DNA of 64,000 nucleotides. It comes from Paragonimus westermani. Lineage: Eukaryota; Platyhelminthes; Trematoda; Plagiorchiida; Troglotrematidae. Position numbers and translations under genes: made by a program. The notes beneath the pieces were generated by a model. The model did no database searches. It worked only from the letters and a program-made list of their open reading frames with translations, and was not told the origin of the DNA. Shown piece by piece: positions 48,301 to 57,749 of this stretch. The stretch's first letter is position 1, and each line of letters begins with the position of its first letter. The stretch spans positions 22,805 through 86,804 of the forward strand of contig QNGE01000431.1 in the NCBI GenBank assembly GCA_008508345.1. Direction: 5' to 3'.

Positions 48301-51300
48301 CCCCTTATCCGTTTTCCATCACCATTGTTCAGATCAATCCGGCTGCTCTCCCACGTAAAGAACGGGGTCGTCCAACAGAAGCGCAACTGGAAACTCTAGC
48401 TAATCTCGGCTCCTCCGACGGGACAGGGTTGGCCCTAACATTCGGCCAGTCAACTACTGCTCAATTTGTTCCGGGCGCGGAGGCGTTGGTGTTGGCCGAA
48501 TCCTTACAGAAGGAAAATCTGATCTCGAAAACCGTTAAACATACGACGATTGCGGATGAAACGAATCGCTTGAGGCTAGATAACGCCGCAGAACAGATCA
48601 AAGACAATGATGAAGGTAGTCCTACAATGGGATAGTTATATATTCATTTATATGTAGCACAAGAGCACACGAATTAGAAGACGTGTCACAATTATAAAGT
48701 GGTTTAGTTAGCATAGGCGCGTTGTCGAATGAACGGAATTATGATTGGCGGGCACATTGTTGTGAAACAATCAGATACTGAGGTTCTCATGTTCGATTAA
48801 AGTCCCGCACTTGGTAATGAGTATCTGCCACAGCACATTTGTCATAGGGGGCATTTTCTCATGGAATTATTCTTGTGTTACGATTTCTGTCCGTGTACCG
48901 GGTTTACCACTTATAGTTGTGCGTATGTCGTACATTATCTAGTTCTAGAACGGATATTTAGCCAGTTTGTATTCACCTGACTCGTTGCTGTGGTTAACCG
49001 CAAACATAGTATGCTATGTAGATCACTTTTAATGTGCATAGTGTTTTCATTATCCGAGTTAGTTAACTTCTGATATTTTGCTTACAGCAAAAGGTGAAAC
49101 TTGTGAGTGAACGAACAAGGTGGAATTCCTCGGACTGTGGGTACTGCTGATCGCATAGTGTTATCTATTTTGTTTGGGAACCCAAGACTTGTAATTTGGC
49201 AATTAAAGATCCTATTACTCGTTACGTATAGTTGGTTCAAGATGGTAGCCCTCCTGTTTATCGCGGTTGGCGTGTCAAATGATTTATTTCTGTGTTTGTC
49301 TCTTTTCTCGCACATGATTGAGTTTCTTATTCGGGAATTAGTGCAGTCTCTTTAACCTGGTCAGCGATTGTGTAGCTGGTAAAAATCCAAAACTAGTCGT
49401 ACATTGATGTCACAAAACGAAATATGTTGGCTGAAGGAAAATCATCATAACAGCCATAAGGCTTACCATAAGCCACTGCGGCTCGGACCGCCACTCACTG
49501 CGACAGTGACGTGGGACATACTACAAGAAGAAACGTTATTGAAAAGACCATACAATAATAATAATAATAACAATAAAGGATTTGCGAATGGTATTGATGC
49601 AAATGCGCCATTGATTGTAGCACACTCCCCCCGTTGCTTGCAGAGAACATTCCCGCATTGGACTTCCACGCTAATGCCGCCAACTCCTCTCTCGGCAGCC
49701 TGCTAGAAACGACTTGAATTTGCGTATTTTCCCATCAAACTGTAGACGGGAAATTCAAACTGAATGTAACACCTTTTTGGAACCACGTTTCTCTACCGGT
49801 GTCGTAGCTTTCTTTCGGTACGGTTTGATAATGATTGTTCTTCATTTGCCAGCGGTTCTCCTGTTGCCAGTTTTAATTCCCTGACTTCGTTATGCCATAT
49901 ACCCTTGCGGTTCCGTCCTAACATCAACGGCCTCGTAAATTGTGGATGCCTTATGTTGGCAACATGAACGTTTTCAGTTGTGCGAGTGACAACCTTTGGA
50001 AGTGAGTGGAAATCCGTGAGAAGGCGTCAGCCCTGAATACAGTCAATAAGTCGCTGTGACAAGGACAAAAACGATGTGTAGCGCCGTAGACAACCAAGTG
50101 TAATGGAGGTGGATCGACAAATACGGCACCTTTCGCCAGTGAACTGTATGAAATTTGTGCGTTGAGTGTGATTGTATGCATTTTTTGAACTGGCCTACCC
50201 AGTCCGATGTGTTCTAAACGTTTTGAGGGTTGAGATCAGCGATCGCACTGGCGTGTCCACTATATGATGGTAAGCCAAATGTCTATTGTAAGTAGGGAGC
50301 AGCTGTGGGACAATCGAAGAACCCAAAAGGTGCTCTTTGCACGGAGGTGTAAAGTGGGAATCATAGTGGGTTTATTTTTCTGGATGCCTTTTTGGGGTCG
50401 TGTTAGGCGCTCACTAGTTTGTAGAGCAGCCATAAACAGCTGATCAGTTTAAGCTTATGTGAATAGTAAGTACAGCAACTATGAAGAGGGCATCTGGTAT
50501 TCTGGTGACCACCGACCAGAGTGATCAACATTCAGCCCAGTTGTCCGTAATCTCTCATTTCACAATATTTTGAGGTAAAAGAGACAGCTCCGGAGAACGT
50601 TGCGAACTAACGGCAATCATACTTATGCAGACCATGACCGTTTGTTGCGTATAAAAATGATGCTTCTGCAAGATCTGTCATAGGGTAAACACGATCGATA
50701 CACCCTCAACTGGAACCGCCTCTTATCCACCTCTTACATATCTGAATTCCCATCTGTTGTCTGAGCTGACGCATCGTCAGACCATTCGGCAACTCGGACG
50801 GGATGCCGATATGACTAATGTCCGTTTGATCGCCACGTATCCCTCTTTTTAAATGAGCAATAACCGTTGATAAGCGTAACTACGAAGTGCCTTTCCGGTT
50901 TCGTAAGCTGTTCGGATGCATCCTGTCATTCCGATATAAACCTCTGGACACCATCTGAAAACAAAATTAGTTGGGAGATATAAACCTGGAGCTTTGTTGC
51001 ATCTTAACAACTTGAGCGATCGAATCACCTCTACTTACGACGGATGACTGTCAGAAAGATTGTAACTGAACATTTGTCTCCGGTTGTCTGTATGATCCAG
51101 CTGTGGTCAACTGAAGTCCTCCTCAAAATGTTTAGCCCATATTTCAGGTCGGCGGGAATGTGTGGTGGTAATTGCACCATCGTTTGCAACTATGGTCTCA
51201 CTAACAGAGTCAACGTCCTTCACAACCACGAGTCATGGGGAATAGCACTCTGCTGCTCCCATTAAAGGCTACAAGATCCGTTAAAATTTGTCAAGTATCG

Positions 51301-54300
51301 AACTGTAGGACGTTGTTTGTCTGTGCGGATACAGTTATAGAACTTGATCGACAGTTTCGTTGGTTTGGCCATAAAACACCAAACATTGTGTGATGAGCAC
51401 TGGTGACCTGTTCTACTTTGCCAGCCATCGCCGTTTGCCATTTACAGCATTTCGATTGTCTGCTTTTGTGACGTCAGTAGCAAATATTCCCACCCTGTTT
51501 GGCTTTGTATACGGAATAAACACGGGCATTAAGTTCATTCCCTCTCTTTTGAGGCAGAACGTTTTCGCAATGTTCTGTTATTCTGACTCGAAGAAAAAGC
51601 ACAACTAACACAAGTAATCCTTCTTTGAAAAGCCAAGCTAGTAGCAGTATATTGCACGTTCTTCGAAATGATTTGACCGCATTTTATCAAGTGCACAACG
51701 AAAGTTCAATCCCAATTTCAGGAAAGAAGTTTCACACAGATCGACAGAGTGGCTGTGGAAAGTCCTCTAGGTCCAATCCTTGTATAAAAATCAAAATAGA
51801 TCAACGTATCGCCACGAACGCGGCTTATCGAAAGTATGTGGACGACATAATCGTGATCGTCGACAGCAGGTCGAAAGAACTGGGTCACAATCACGAGAAT
51901 ATACGACTTACGACGGAGTTAGATAAAGTCATTGTCTGCCGTTTCTGGACATATTAATCCAGCACAGAGCTGGTGGTACCGTAAGACGCCCGGTCTGCCG
52001 AAGGTCTGCGTGGACAGGGTAGTACTTGCACTACGATGGTTTTTCCCCAGTTCAGCACTAACGGGATTTAGTAAGGACTTTATTCGATCGAACCTGGAGA
52101 ATTTGCATAGCTGATACAATCGACGAAGAGTGTCAATCTTGAAAAAATTAAAAGCAAAAGGTTACCCAAAGTGGTTTATATGAAGATTCAGCAAACCACA
52201 TGCCAACAGCTAACCCATCTGTTTAGCTGAACCTAAAGGTGTATTCGCTCTTTTAAAGGACGACAATATCCGTCCACTCTTCATAAATCGACTAGTTTCT
52301 ACAGACGAGTTTTCTATGCAGCTAAATTAGTTCTCAATTTTGTCATCTTTATAATACCAAAGCCTGCCACCAAGAACCCCCTACCCTTGCTCCTCATCTC
52401 GCACTGCGTGTACCAATATTTGTGTGGGTGCAGTTCCACCTACATAGGAGTGACAAAGAGGTAGCCGTAAGCCAGGATAGAAGGGCGTTTGGCTTATTGG
52501 GTGTCCAGCCGCATCAGCCAACCCGTTGGAAATTGTGCGCATGGAGCCAAAGGCCATCCACGTAAGACATCGGCTTCATCTACTGTGCGCCACGCTCCCG
52601 AAGCAAACCACGGCACTGCTAGTCCGTCGGTTTTCTCAGTCATCTTCACGCACCGGAATAAACGCTTAGTCCACTTTGCCAAGGCAGTTGGTGTTAAACG
52701 ATTGAAACCGCCGTTTTGCGTGCGAAAGGAACTGTTTATTAAATTAGCACTACGTCGGTAGTGCTCTATTTTTCCCTACCTGGACGGGACACTCTGTAAG
52801 TAACGATTTCAAGCATTTTTCAACTTCCATTTCTGTGGTATGTACTGGATAAGATGCGGCGAAATCAGGTTCATTTCGGGGGAAAGGTTGTCTCTGTAAT
52901 CCTTATTCATTTTGTTTGTTCATTGAAGTACGACCGAATATCTATCCTCGATTCCGATCTAACGCGATCGTAACCTCACGAACCTGTGGTTTTTTGTGCT
53001 GAAGCCCTTACCCACATCAGTTCAGTGTATGGACTGGCTGGTGACAAGATAAACTGCAAACGGTTGGCACTGTAATTTGTTCAGTTTACTCTAGAGATTC
53101 ATGCACAAGGGATGATGAGCTGTACTCAACGCACCGTGTGATATTGGATCCCAGGTCACAATTTGTGTGTGCACAACTCACTAGTATGGGATAGCCATGT
53201 TGCCTGAGCATGGGCAGTTAACAGGAAACCGCATCTCGGCCTTGCTTAAAGGCTGACTAGCAATGATAGTTACATTGCCATTGTCTATCAGTTGTAACTT
53301 ACCGTTACTTGCGTACGAGCCCGATCAACTCTAGAAATATCAGGTGTTGTTCAACATGCGCTAAACGTCGGTGCTGTCACAATTCCCTTAGAAGGTAAAC
53401 TGATTCCAATTTGTTTTCACTATCTAGTATCAACTGGACTGATCAAGATCTTTCTTGCTGTGATAATGACGGGGTTCATCATCCTCTTCGTCGTCACCAT
53501 GACTATCGTCATCATCATCATGATCAATTTTGATTCTTGTTTTAGTCTGTTTGGGACGTAATTGAACGGTAAGGATTCGCAGCCTTGTGTGATTTGATCT
53601 ATGGGAATGTGGACGGTAAGAAGTATGAACTCATATGTTTGTTAACTGTCAGGATTTAGATTGTCGGCTTTTACTTTCAATCACTTCATTGACAGTGAGA
53701 GGTTTTCGAGTGTATGTTGAGAGTTAAAACTTGTTGCTGCCTCACATCAACTTGTGTATTTGTTTTTGTTGACTGTCATGTTTTAAATTTACAGACCTTG
53801 AATCCTGGCAGTCGTGTTCCACTGATCAGGCATCGGAAGATGAGGAAAAAGAAAACGATGGTGGAGATATATCAGAAGAGAAAGAAATGGCGGTGATAGA
53901 TGGTGCTTCAACGATTCCCTCAACGACTGTACTCAAAAGTGTTAGGAATGATGACGGTTGGATCGATGTGTTCCATTCGTCCGAAGAAGAGGAGGATACG
54001 CTAACGAAATTACCAGTAGTCAGCCCTGCTGACCTCACTTCGAAGGCCGTGGAACTAGCGTCTTCTCGTGTTTTCACACAGGAGGAGTTTGAAGCAATGC
54101 GTAAATATCAGCAAAGGAAGCAGGTAAGGATTCCGTGACTATCGTTCTTCCTGGGATTGCGCGGGATAAGTGTAACATTTAATACCTCAAGCCAAAATTG
54201 CCTAGTTCGGAAGAATTGCGTATTTGTTTTCCGTGTTGTGTAATACTTTGAGCCGACTGGCGAGCTTGTAACAGTTCCGTCACCATGCTAGTTTATGTCC

Positions 54301-54873
54301 TCAGGAGTGCTTCATGTGGAGCCAAATTTGTGTGTAATAAGCCACAAATGCCGTCTTTAACATTTGTTCCACCTAGCTTCGACCAACTGTGCAGTTCCAA
54401 GGAGTGTTGATCAAAAATGTGTATTTCGACAAAAAGTACCAATACGAAATTTCATATCCTTGTGCATGATTTAGTTATGAAACCCCGTTTCACAATCTGG
54501 GTTTACCATCTAAGCCCGTCCTTGTTTTATTTCTAATGTTTAATTGAGCTACTAGCAAAATTCCAAGTAGTACATTTGAAATAAGCGTTTATTGGCTGAT
54601 ATTCTGTCTGTTTACGACGTTCGATTTCGTACACAGAGACGTTTTGCTGCTTTGGGTTCGCGAAACAAACGGAAAGCGGATGAATCAGAATCGTTCTTTG
54701 AGGTCGATACGGAAAATGAGGAGGAGGAAGAAAACGGCGAAGGCAATGCGAACGGCCAGTTAGTTAGCATGAGTGCAATTACGCGCCTTGTGAAACGGCC
54801 GCGGCAGACGAAGGCAGAGCGACTAGAAGCTGTTCAAGAAGGTCGAGTCGGAAGAGAAAAATATGGATACAAG
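31695..54873 (+). CDS. SDAD1: SDA1/SDAD1 homologue, 12 exons, 3' end missing
   Basis: SDA1 family proteins act in the nucleolus and nucleus in maturation and export of the 60S ribosomal subunit. In yeast, Sda1 is also needed for passage through Start and for actin organisation. I join exons 31695-31772, 31808-31912, 31944-32042, 32076-32258, 32291-32449, 32483-32569, 43553-43895, 45707-45765, 46796-47014, 48333-48615, 53795-54123 and 54637-54873, which gives 727 codons. All introns are GT-AG, and every junction restores frame and family alignment. Family blocks in order: 'LKRDPLTYK', '[10 protein letters not shown]', 'VWND', 'VRFLLG', '[11 protein letters not shown]', '[14 protein letters not shown]', '[14 protein letters not shown]', '[16 protein letters not shown]', '[16 protein letters not shown]', 'GWIDVFHSS' and acidic stretches. 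This covers the N-terminal NUC130-type region and the SDA1 domain. Start: ATG 31695 (or 31701); an in-frame TAA at 31683 excludes extension in this exon. The basic C-terminal tail (~40 residues) is not found. The closest relatives are about 690-770 residues long. Confidence 0.9.
31808..31912 (+). other. SDAD1: SDA1 exon 2
   Basis: 35 codons, '[15 protein letters not shown]' to '[11 protein letters not shown]'; the end matches the family's xLxxLIxFLAQV. Intron 2 is 31 bp (31913-31943, GTAGTT...GGTTAG), phase 0. Its length is not a multiple of three, so splicing is required to keep frame. Confidence 0.85.
31944..32042 (+). other. SDAD1: SDA1 exon 3
   Basis: 33 codons, '[16 protein letters not shown]' to 'HTEMRL', matching family VxHCYPxxLxxFPxxL and LxPDLRM. 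Intron 3 is 33 bp (32043-32075) with an in-frame TAG at its end, phase 0. Confidence 0.85.
32076..32258 (+). other. SDAD1: SDA1 exon 4
   Basis: 61 codons, '[15 protein letters not shown]' to '[16 protein letters not shown]'. It contains the near-invariant R-C-x-D-K and IVxDIKxxN blocks. Intron 4 is 32 bp (32259-32290, GTGAGC...GTTCAG), phase 0. Confidence 0.9.
32291..32449 (+). other. SDAD1: SDA1 exon 5
   Basis: 53 codons, '[14 protein letters not shown]' to 'EACLAKRKK'. 'KKNVWND' matches the family's YRRNIWND. Intron 5 is 33 bp (32450-32482, GTCAGT...TCTCAG), phase 0, with no in-frame stop. Confidence 0.9.
32483..32569 (+). other. SDAD1: SDA1 exon 6
   Basis: 29 codons, '[14 protein letters not shown]' followed by an acidic D/S run. 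Donor GTGAGC at 32570. Intron 6 is about 11 kb (32570-43552), phase 0. Confidence 0.85.
32570..34910. other. SDA1 intron 6, left part: nothing named
   Basis: A 190-codon minus frame at 33004-33576 is the longest in the intron but carries no motif I recognise. Smaller frames at 33682-33951 and 34521-34934 are likewise unassigned. Probably eroded transposable elements. Confidence 0.3.
34915..35030 (+). mobile_element. RTE-like RT fragment (motif A)
   Basis: '[20 protein letters not shown]' (from about 34920) matches the RTE-type palm block VVFLDIRAAFDSxDRxVLWD, with the catalytic Asp preserved. Downstream blocks are not recoverable. Confidence 0.6.
35224..35995 (-). mobile_element. RTE-like endonuclease relic
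   Basis: Read on the minus strand, three frames cover an RTE-type apurinic endonuclease. '[20 protein letters not shown]' and '[13 protein letters not shown]' (from 35940 down) give the start with the metal-binding Glu. '[15 protein letters not shown]' (about 35590) is the central strand. '[16 protein letters not shown]' (about 35460) is the GDMNAQVGRL block. Frameshifts separate them. The reverse transcriptase that should follow at lower coordinates is not present in this orientation. Confidence 0.7.
36540..38185 (+). mobile_element. RTE-like reverse transcriptase relic
   Basis: Blocks of an RTE-type protein occur in order on the + strand. '[20 protein letters not shown]' and '[19 protein letters not shown]' (36570-36820) form the linker. 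'[20 protein letters not shown]' (about 37380) is palm motif A. '[13 protein letters not shown]' and '[20 protein letters not shown]' (37695-37855) and '[17 protein letters not shown]' (about 37908) are the thumb region. '[12 protein letters not shown]' (about 38100) is the C-terminal block. Many stops and frameshifts are present. Its 3' untranslated tail appears to be 38358-38620. Confidence 0.75.
38358..38620 (+). repeat. RTE-like 3' untranslated tail
   Basis: This sequence is homologous to 54974-55232 along its length ('gctcagctgtttgcctg' against 'actcggctgtttgtttg') and ends in a short TGATGG-type trinucleotide run. Its position just after the RTE-like C-terminal block suggests it is that element's 3' end. 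Confidence 0.6.
38640..39595. other. Intron stretch, nothing named
   Basis: Frames at 39133-39465 (+) and 38984-39281 (-) lack clear motifs. Possibly the eroded 5' part of the RTE-like copy that follows. Confidence 0.3.
39600..40570 (+). mobile_element. RTE-like relic, second + copy
   Basis: '[20 protein letters not shown]' (about 39726) matches the FQLIRATGPRxxxVSET linker block. '[19 protein letters not shown]' (about 40070) matches the LWRxxDIxWSIKGRVYxAxV thumb block. '[18 protein letters not shown]' (about 40493) matches the C-terminal LPGWGPRDxxxxWLET block. The palm is lost, so this is a heavily deleted copy. Confidence 0.55.
40571..41510. other. Intron stretch, nothing named
   Basis: Only short frames without motifs. 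No tandem repeat was seen. Confidence 0.3.
41515..42146 (+). mobile_element. RTE-like relic, third + copy
   Basis: '[20 protein letters not shown]' (about 41518) is a decayed motif A. A Y-A-D-D-equivalent stretch near 41800 is out of frame. '[20 protein letters not shown]' followed by '[14 protein letters not shown]' (42020-42143) matches the ISARIxKARxAFxNLRHLW and LSLKGRVYxAxVR thumb blocks. Frames are broken throughout. Confidence 0.55.
42147..43552. other. End of SDA1 intron 6, nothing named
   Basis: No motif recognised. The intron closes with a pyrimidine-rich tract (ttcttttgctgttttctatc) and AG at 43551-43552. Confidence 0.4.
43553..43895 (+). other. SDAD1: SDA1 exon 7
   Basis: 114 codons plus one base. 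A basic stretch ('[12 protein letters not shown]') precedes the most conserved SDA1 blocks, '[15 protein letters not shown]', '[20 protein letters not shown]' and '[14 protein letters not shown]'. It ends in phase 1 before GTATGT. Confidence 0.95.
44965..44995. repeat. (AT)n/(TATG) microsatellite
   Basis: Alternating AT with two TATG interruptions, just left of the hairpin in SDA1 intron 7. Confidence 0.85.
45044..45239. repeat. ~196 bp imperfect hairpin
   Basis: Left arm 45044-45132 and right arm 45148-45239 are reverse complements with only scattered mismatches and a 2 bp indel, around a 15 nt loop. Near the loop, both arms contain a smaller self-complementary element (CCACC...GGTGG). The whole lies within SDA1 intron 7 and could fold in the pre-mRNA. 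It carries no coding potential and no evident target-site duplication. It could be a foldback element or two head-to-head repeat ends. Confidence 0.85.
45347..45388. repeat. (TATC)n microsatellite
   Basis: About ten perfect TATC units in SDA1 intron 7. Confidence 0.97.
45707..45765 (+). other. SDAD1: SDA1 exon 8
   Basis: Only 59 bases. With the last base of exon 7 it reads E then '[19 protein letters not shown]', matching family EVTKILxxxAQASHxxVPPE. Acceptor TTGCAG, donor GTAAGT, phase 0 at its end. Confidence 0.95.
46796..47014 (+). other. SDAD1: SDA1 exon 9
   Basis: 73 codons: '[16 protein letters not shown]', '[16 protein letters not shown]', '[20 protein letters not shown]'. The family's VGxNxIxExxARxP block is clear. 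Acceptor TGTAG, donor GTAAGT, phase 0. Confidence 0.95.
48333..48615 (+). other. SDAD1: SDA1 exon 10
   Basis: 94 codons plus one base, opening '[17 protein letters not shown]' (family LNPxxLxxKxRGKPTEA) and containing 'FVPGAEAL' (family IPGAEVL). It ends in phase 1 before GTAGTC, a weaker donor, but the join to exon 11 restores the family's acidic D-x-W-E/Q-S stretch. Confidence 0.85.
48650..51640. other. SDA1 intron 10, left part
   Basis: Nothing coding recognised. A short (AAT)n run at 49554-49576 follows 'aaaagaccatac' and could be the 3' end of a decayed non-LTR element. Frames at 49107-49355 and 51044-51265 lack motifs. Confidence 0.35.
49554..49576. repeat. (AAT)n microsatellite
   Basis: Seven AAT-like units with one AAC interruption, in SDA1 intron 10. 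Confidence 0.85.
51690..52761 (+). mobile_element. Penelope-like element relic: RT + GIY-YIG
   Basis: This is the 3' half of a Penelope-like element. '[14 protein letters not shown]' (about 51743) is a decayed V-A-M-G-S-P-L-G-P block. '[11 protein letters not shown]' (51835) is an intact YVDD catalytic box. '[18 protein letters not shown]' (about 51938) and '[19 protein letters not shown]' (52060-52118) continue the RT. '[13 protein letters not shown]' follows. The GIY-YIG endonuclease comes next: '[20 protein letters not shown]' (about 52402-52461, with Y-I-G at 52441-52449), then '[19 protein letters not shown]' ending at the TAG near 52759. Several frameshifts make it dead. It sits in SDA1 intron 10, in the gene's orientation. 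Confidence 0.85.
52762..53794. other. SDA1 intron 10, right part
   Basis: No coding feature. A (CAT/CGT)n-like trinucleotide run at 53476-53526 may be a decayed RTE-type tail in inverse orientation. The intron ends in a T-rich tract and ACAG at 53791-53794. Confidence 0.45.
53795..54123 (+). other. SDAD1: SDA1 exon 11
   Basis: About 110 codons. It is acidic at first, then '[14 protein letters not shown]' (family EWIDVxHSSDEE) and '[16 protein letters not shown]' (family SRVLTQEDFxKIR). Donor GTAAGG, phase 0. Confidence 0.95.
54637..54873 (+). other. SDAD1: SDA1 exon 12 (last exon found)
   Basis: 79 codons: a basic 'SRNKRKADE', an E-rich stretch, '[20 protein letters not shown]' (family LSLRDIERLxKKPKxDKExR) and '[11 protein letters not shown]'. 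Donor GTAAGG at 54874. The family continues with a conserved basic tail (T-N-x-E-K-x-K-x-K-N-F-M-M), which must be on a further exon not seen up to 64000. Confidence 0.9.
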
Positions 54874-54973
54874 GTAAGGGGCTTTGAACCGAGTTGTCTT
54901 TTGTTTCAGAAATTTTAGTTTTTGGCTCTCTGACAAACTTTCAAATCCCTCAGAACCATCTGCTTAAGGACAC

Positions 54974-55232
54974 GGGACAGTGAAAGAAGCTGTCTCGCTG
55001 ATGACGCCTTACTTTCACTTATAACTCGGCTGTTTGTTTGGCAAGGTATGAACACTTTGATGCAGAATGTTTGAATATAGACGTATCCATTTTTAGTGTT
55101 CATGTCCCTTCCCCTCCCTTTTTGTCTTCTCTTCCTGCACAAGGTTTGTTTTTTCAAAGCTGCGTGGCAGTCAGGTATCTACAAGAACCGCTGATGCATT
55201 GCTGTCCATGATGATGATGGTGATGATTTCAA
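54974..55232 (+). repeat. RTE-like 3' tail, 5'-truncated copy
   Basis: Homologous to 38358-38620 and ending in (ATG)n/(GAT)n at 55205-55228. No coding part is attached, as expected for a severely 5'-truncated insertion primed from the 3' end. It lies just after SDA1 exon 12. Confidence 0.65.
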
Positions 55233-55665
55233 GCTATGTGGTTGCGTATAGGTGCCGAATCCTGATTATCTTATCACATCCCAGAGGATACAATAGCGCT
55301 TCTTTCCTATCCACATATTTTTTTTTCCTGTCTTGCGTCATTGCAAGGTGATAAGTTGGGATAGCTAGCTTCGTTCGGACGAGCATCACCAGGGCTTTAG
55401 ATGTCATGGTCTTCGCTCTTTACTTGTTGAGTTTTCACTACCCGAAATAGGCTGTTAGAATGAACGCCGTTGGGTATTGAGGATATGTTTACATGCTGTT
55501 TTTATGTAAGTCAACGCGTCTCCCCCACATTCACGTTGCCAATTGTCATATCTGGAACCCTGAACTCCGTTAAAAAGAACGAGAAACAACACGGCCGGTA
55601 GTGTTTTGTTTATTGACAGCGTATTGACCCATCCTTACTGAGGTTTTGCAGTGTCTACTTTTATT

Positions 55666-57146
55666 TTACTGCGGTTTTTTCTTATTTTCTGCCATGTCTA
55701 CATAAGTGCCCATCCCAGTGATGAAAACGTTTGCATTTGAATAACCTGGAGGATCTGTCCGCTGAAGTTGTTGCTGTTTTGTTAATGAGCGCCAACACTT
55801 CGAACAAATGTCCTGACCGGATGTTCCGGCTTTGGATTTTTGTGGGCTATCTAATTCTTGCTCGACCATGGCCAATGTCACATAAAGATCCGGTCCTCTG
55901 AGTCTGGGGACAAATCTCTCATGGGGCTTGGGATGGAGGTAGGCTTTCACCACCGTCAAGCAAACGAGGCCATCCTAGAAATTGGGTTGGTGCGTCACAA
56001 CGACCGTCGATAGTAGAGCTATTGTACCATGATCTGCCAATCCAAAACCATCAATCCAGTCTAGAGATGTGGGTTTGACCACATAGTACTAATTCTCGAA
56101 CTTGTTGACATAGGCGGTCCACTGAAGTTCGGCAGGGCCACTGGATGCATTGTAAGCTGTCTTGTTTGTTGTGTGCTCCATTGCTTTGCTACTGAAGTCC
56201 CAGTTCCGCTTAAGAAGAAGCGCAGTGTTGGAGGTCTTGTCGGGTTTTGACTGTGCCATTGTAGTGTTAATGCAAATGGTGACAATTTGTTAGCGGTTAG
56301 CTAGGTCGACCTAGGATGTGGCCGAAATGGATGTCTCTTGTAAATTACTTCTTGATCGGCCGCTTATTCTGACTTACATACGGTCTGCAGGATGTGGATG
56401 ATATATCGGACTGACAGTGGGTTTCCTTTTGTCCTCGCTGGTTACACTTCTGACAGACGTGCTACTTGAACAGGCAAAGGCGAATATACTGCCAATCACC
56501 GGAGTTTCAACACGCGCTACATGGCTGTCCGATGCGTGCGATGTGTGACGACATACAAGGTGCCGCGAACCATTGTCAAGAGTCTATGTTCCACCACTGC
56601 TTTGCCGTGTTTTCGGGGTTCACCATCTGTTGACATTCCGATGTTAGCACGCGCGTACTGGCATTGGGTTCGTGTTCCAATATGACCTGAATGCCGATGC
56701 GAATGTCTACCTCACGTGGTGATTTGAGAACACTCATGTAGATGAAGCCTTTGAATTGATCCTCAGGCATCGATTTGAGCTTGGATCGCTCGCACTCACA
56801 GCTAGCAAACGATGTATTGTCGGCTCTCTCGCTCCTAACCATTTTAAGTAACTTGTGTGATTTGGTGAATATGGATGACCGCTGTGCAAAGTTCTCCACC
56901 AGCAGCCTCACCGTTTCGACCAATGTGTGATCGCAAGTGCATTTCGACAGGACTACTCACGTTCGCAAGCACCCAGCTTCTGAGAGAGGAACCGGACCTG
57001 CCAAGTGTCATCGTCCATCGTGTGAGCCGAATTCGACCATGAATACGTCCTCCGATCAAGTCAAGGCAATATTTTGATTTATGCACCCCGAGGGGTAATT
57101 TTTTAGGTTGTCTTACATACGTACATCTTCGACAAATTGAAATCAA
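55666..57146 (-). mobile_element. Ty3/gypsy gag relic
   Basis: On the minus strand, frames at 57146-56844 and 56923-56576 read like a fluke-type Ty3/gypsy gag. 'SHIGRNGEAAGGELCTA' is followed by 'MPEDQFKGFIYMSVLKSP', then 'IRIGIQVILEHEP' and 'LTSECQQMVNPENTAKQ' (family LTEECQRLxNLKxDTA). A decayed zinc knuckle 'CQKCNQRGQKETHC' (CX2CX4[H lost]X4C) lies near 56460. Frames at 56285-56061 and 55959-55666 may be the protease side, but I cannot confirm catalytic residues. No LTRs were identified. Confidence 0.5.
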
Positions 57147-57749
57147 TTTAATTATGTTCAGGTCACAAAATACTAGGTGTGACCGGTATCGGTTGTGAGA
57201 AAGCCCTGTTGGTTTATGTGTATAAGATATTGAGGAGACAAATCATTTGACGTTCTCCGAAGAAGCATTTCATAATTTCTGATCACAAATGGGGCATGTA
57301 CACAATTTTAAATGAGAGCCAAATTTCCACAGAACGGAAGTCATGACTCAAGGGGTTAGACGGATGGACGCGAACATGACGATCAGAACTATAGGAATAC
57401 TGACTACCCGCGTAGCCGCGGTGTCAACACAAAGTATTTCTAAATACAAGTGTGTGGGGGGGTGACGTTTGATTTCCATAGTCTTAAAAAACTGGGGAAT
57501 GCATCTCCGTTTACCTTGAAAAATTACAAAGAACGCGTCAGGAACTTTGGTTGTATGTCCAGTTGGGGTTTCGTGAGTTTCCAGCCGAGCTTCTAGCCAT
57601 TTGAAAATATGCTTCTTGATACGAGCAACTAACTGGTGGTTTGTTCCTCGTAACTAGCTCGTACTGCAGCTACATGGATATTCGTACAAACAATATGTTG
57701 TGACACACGTAGACTGTTTGTGTATAACCGAGGAGACTGGTAAGGTTCT

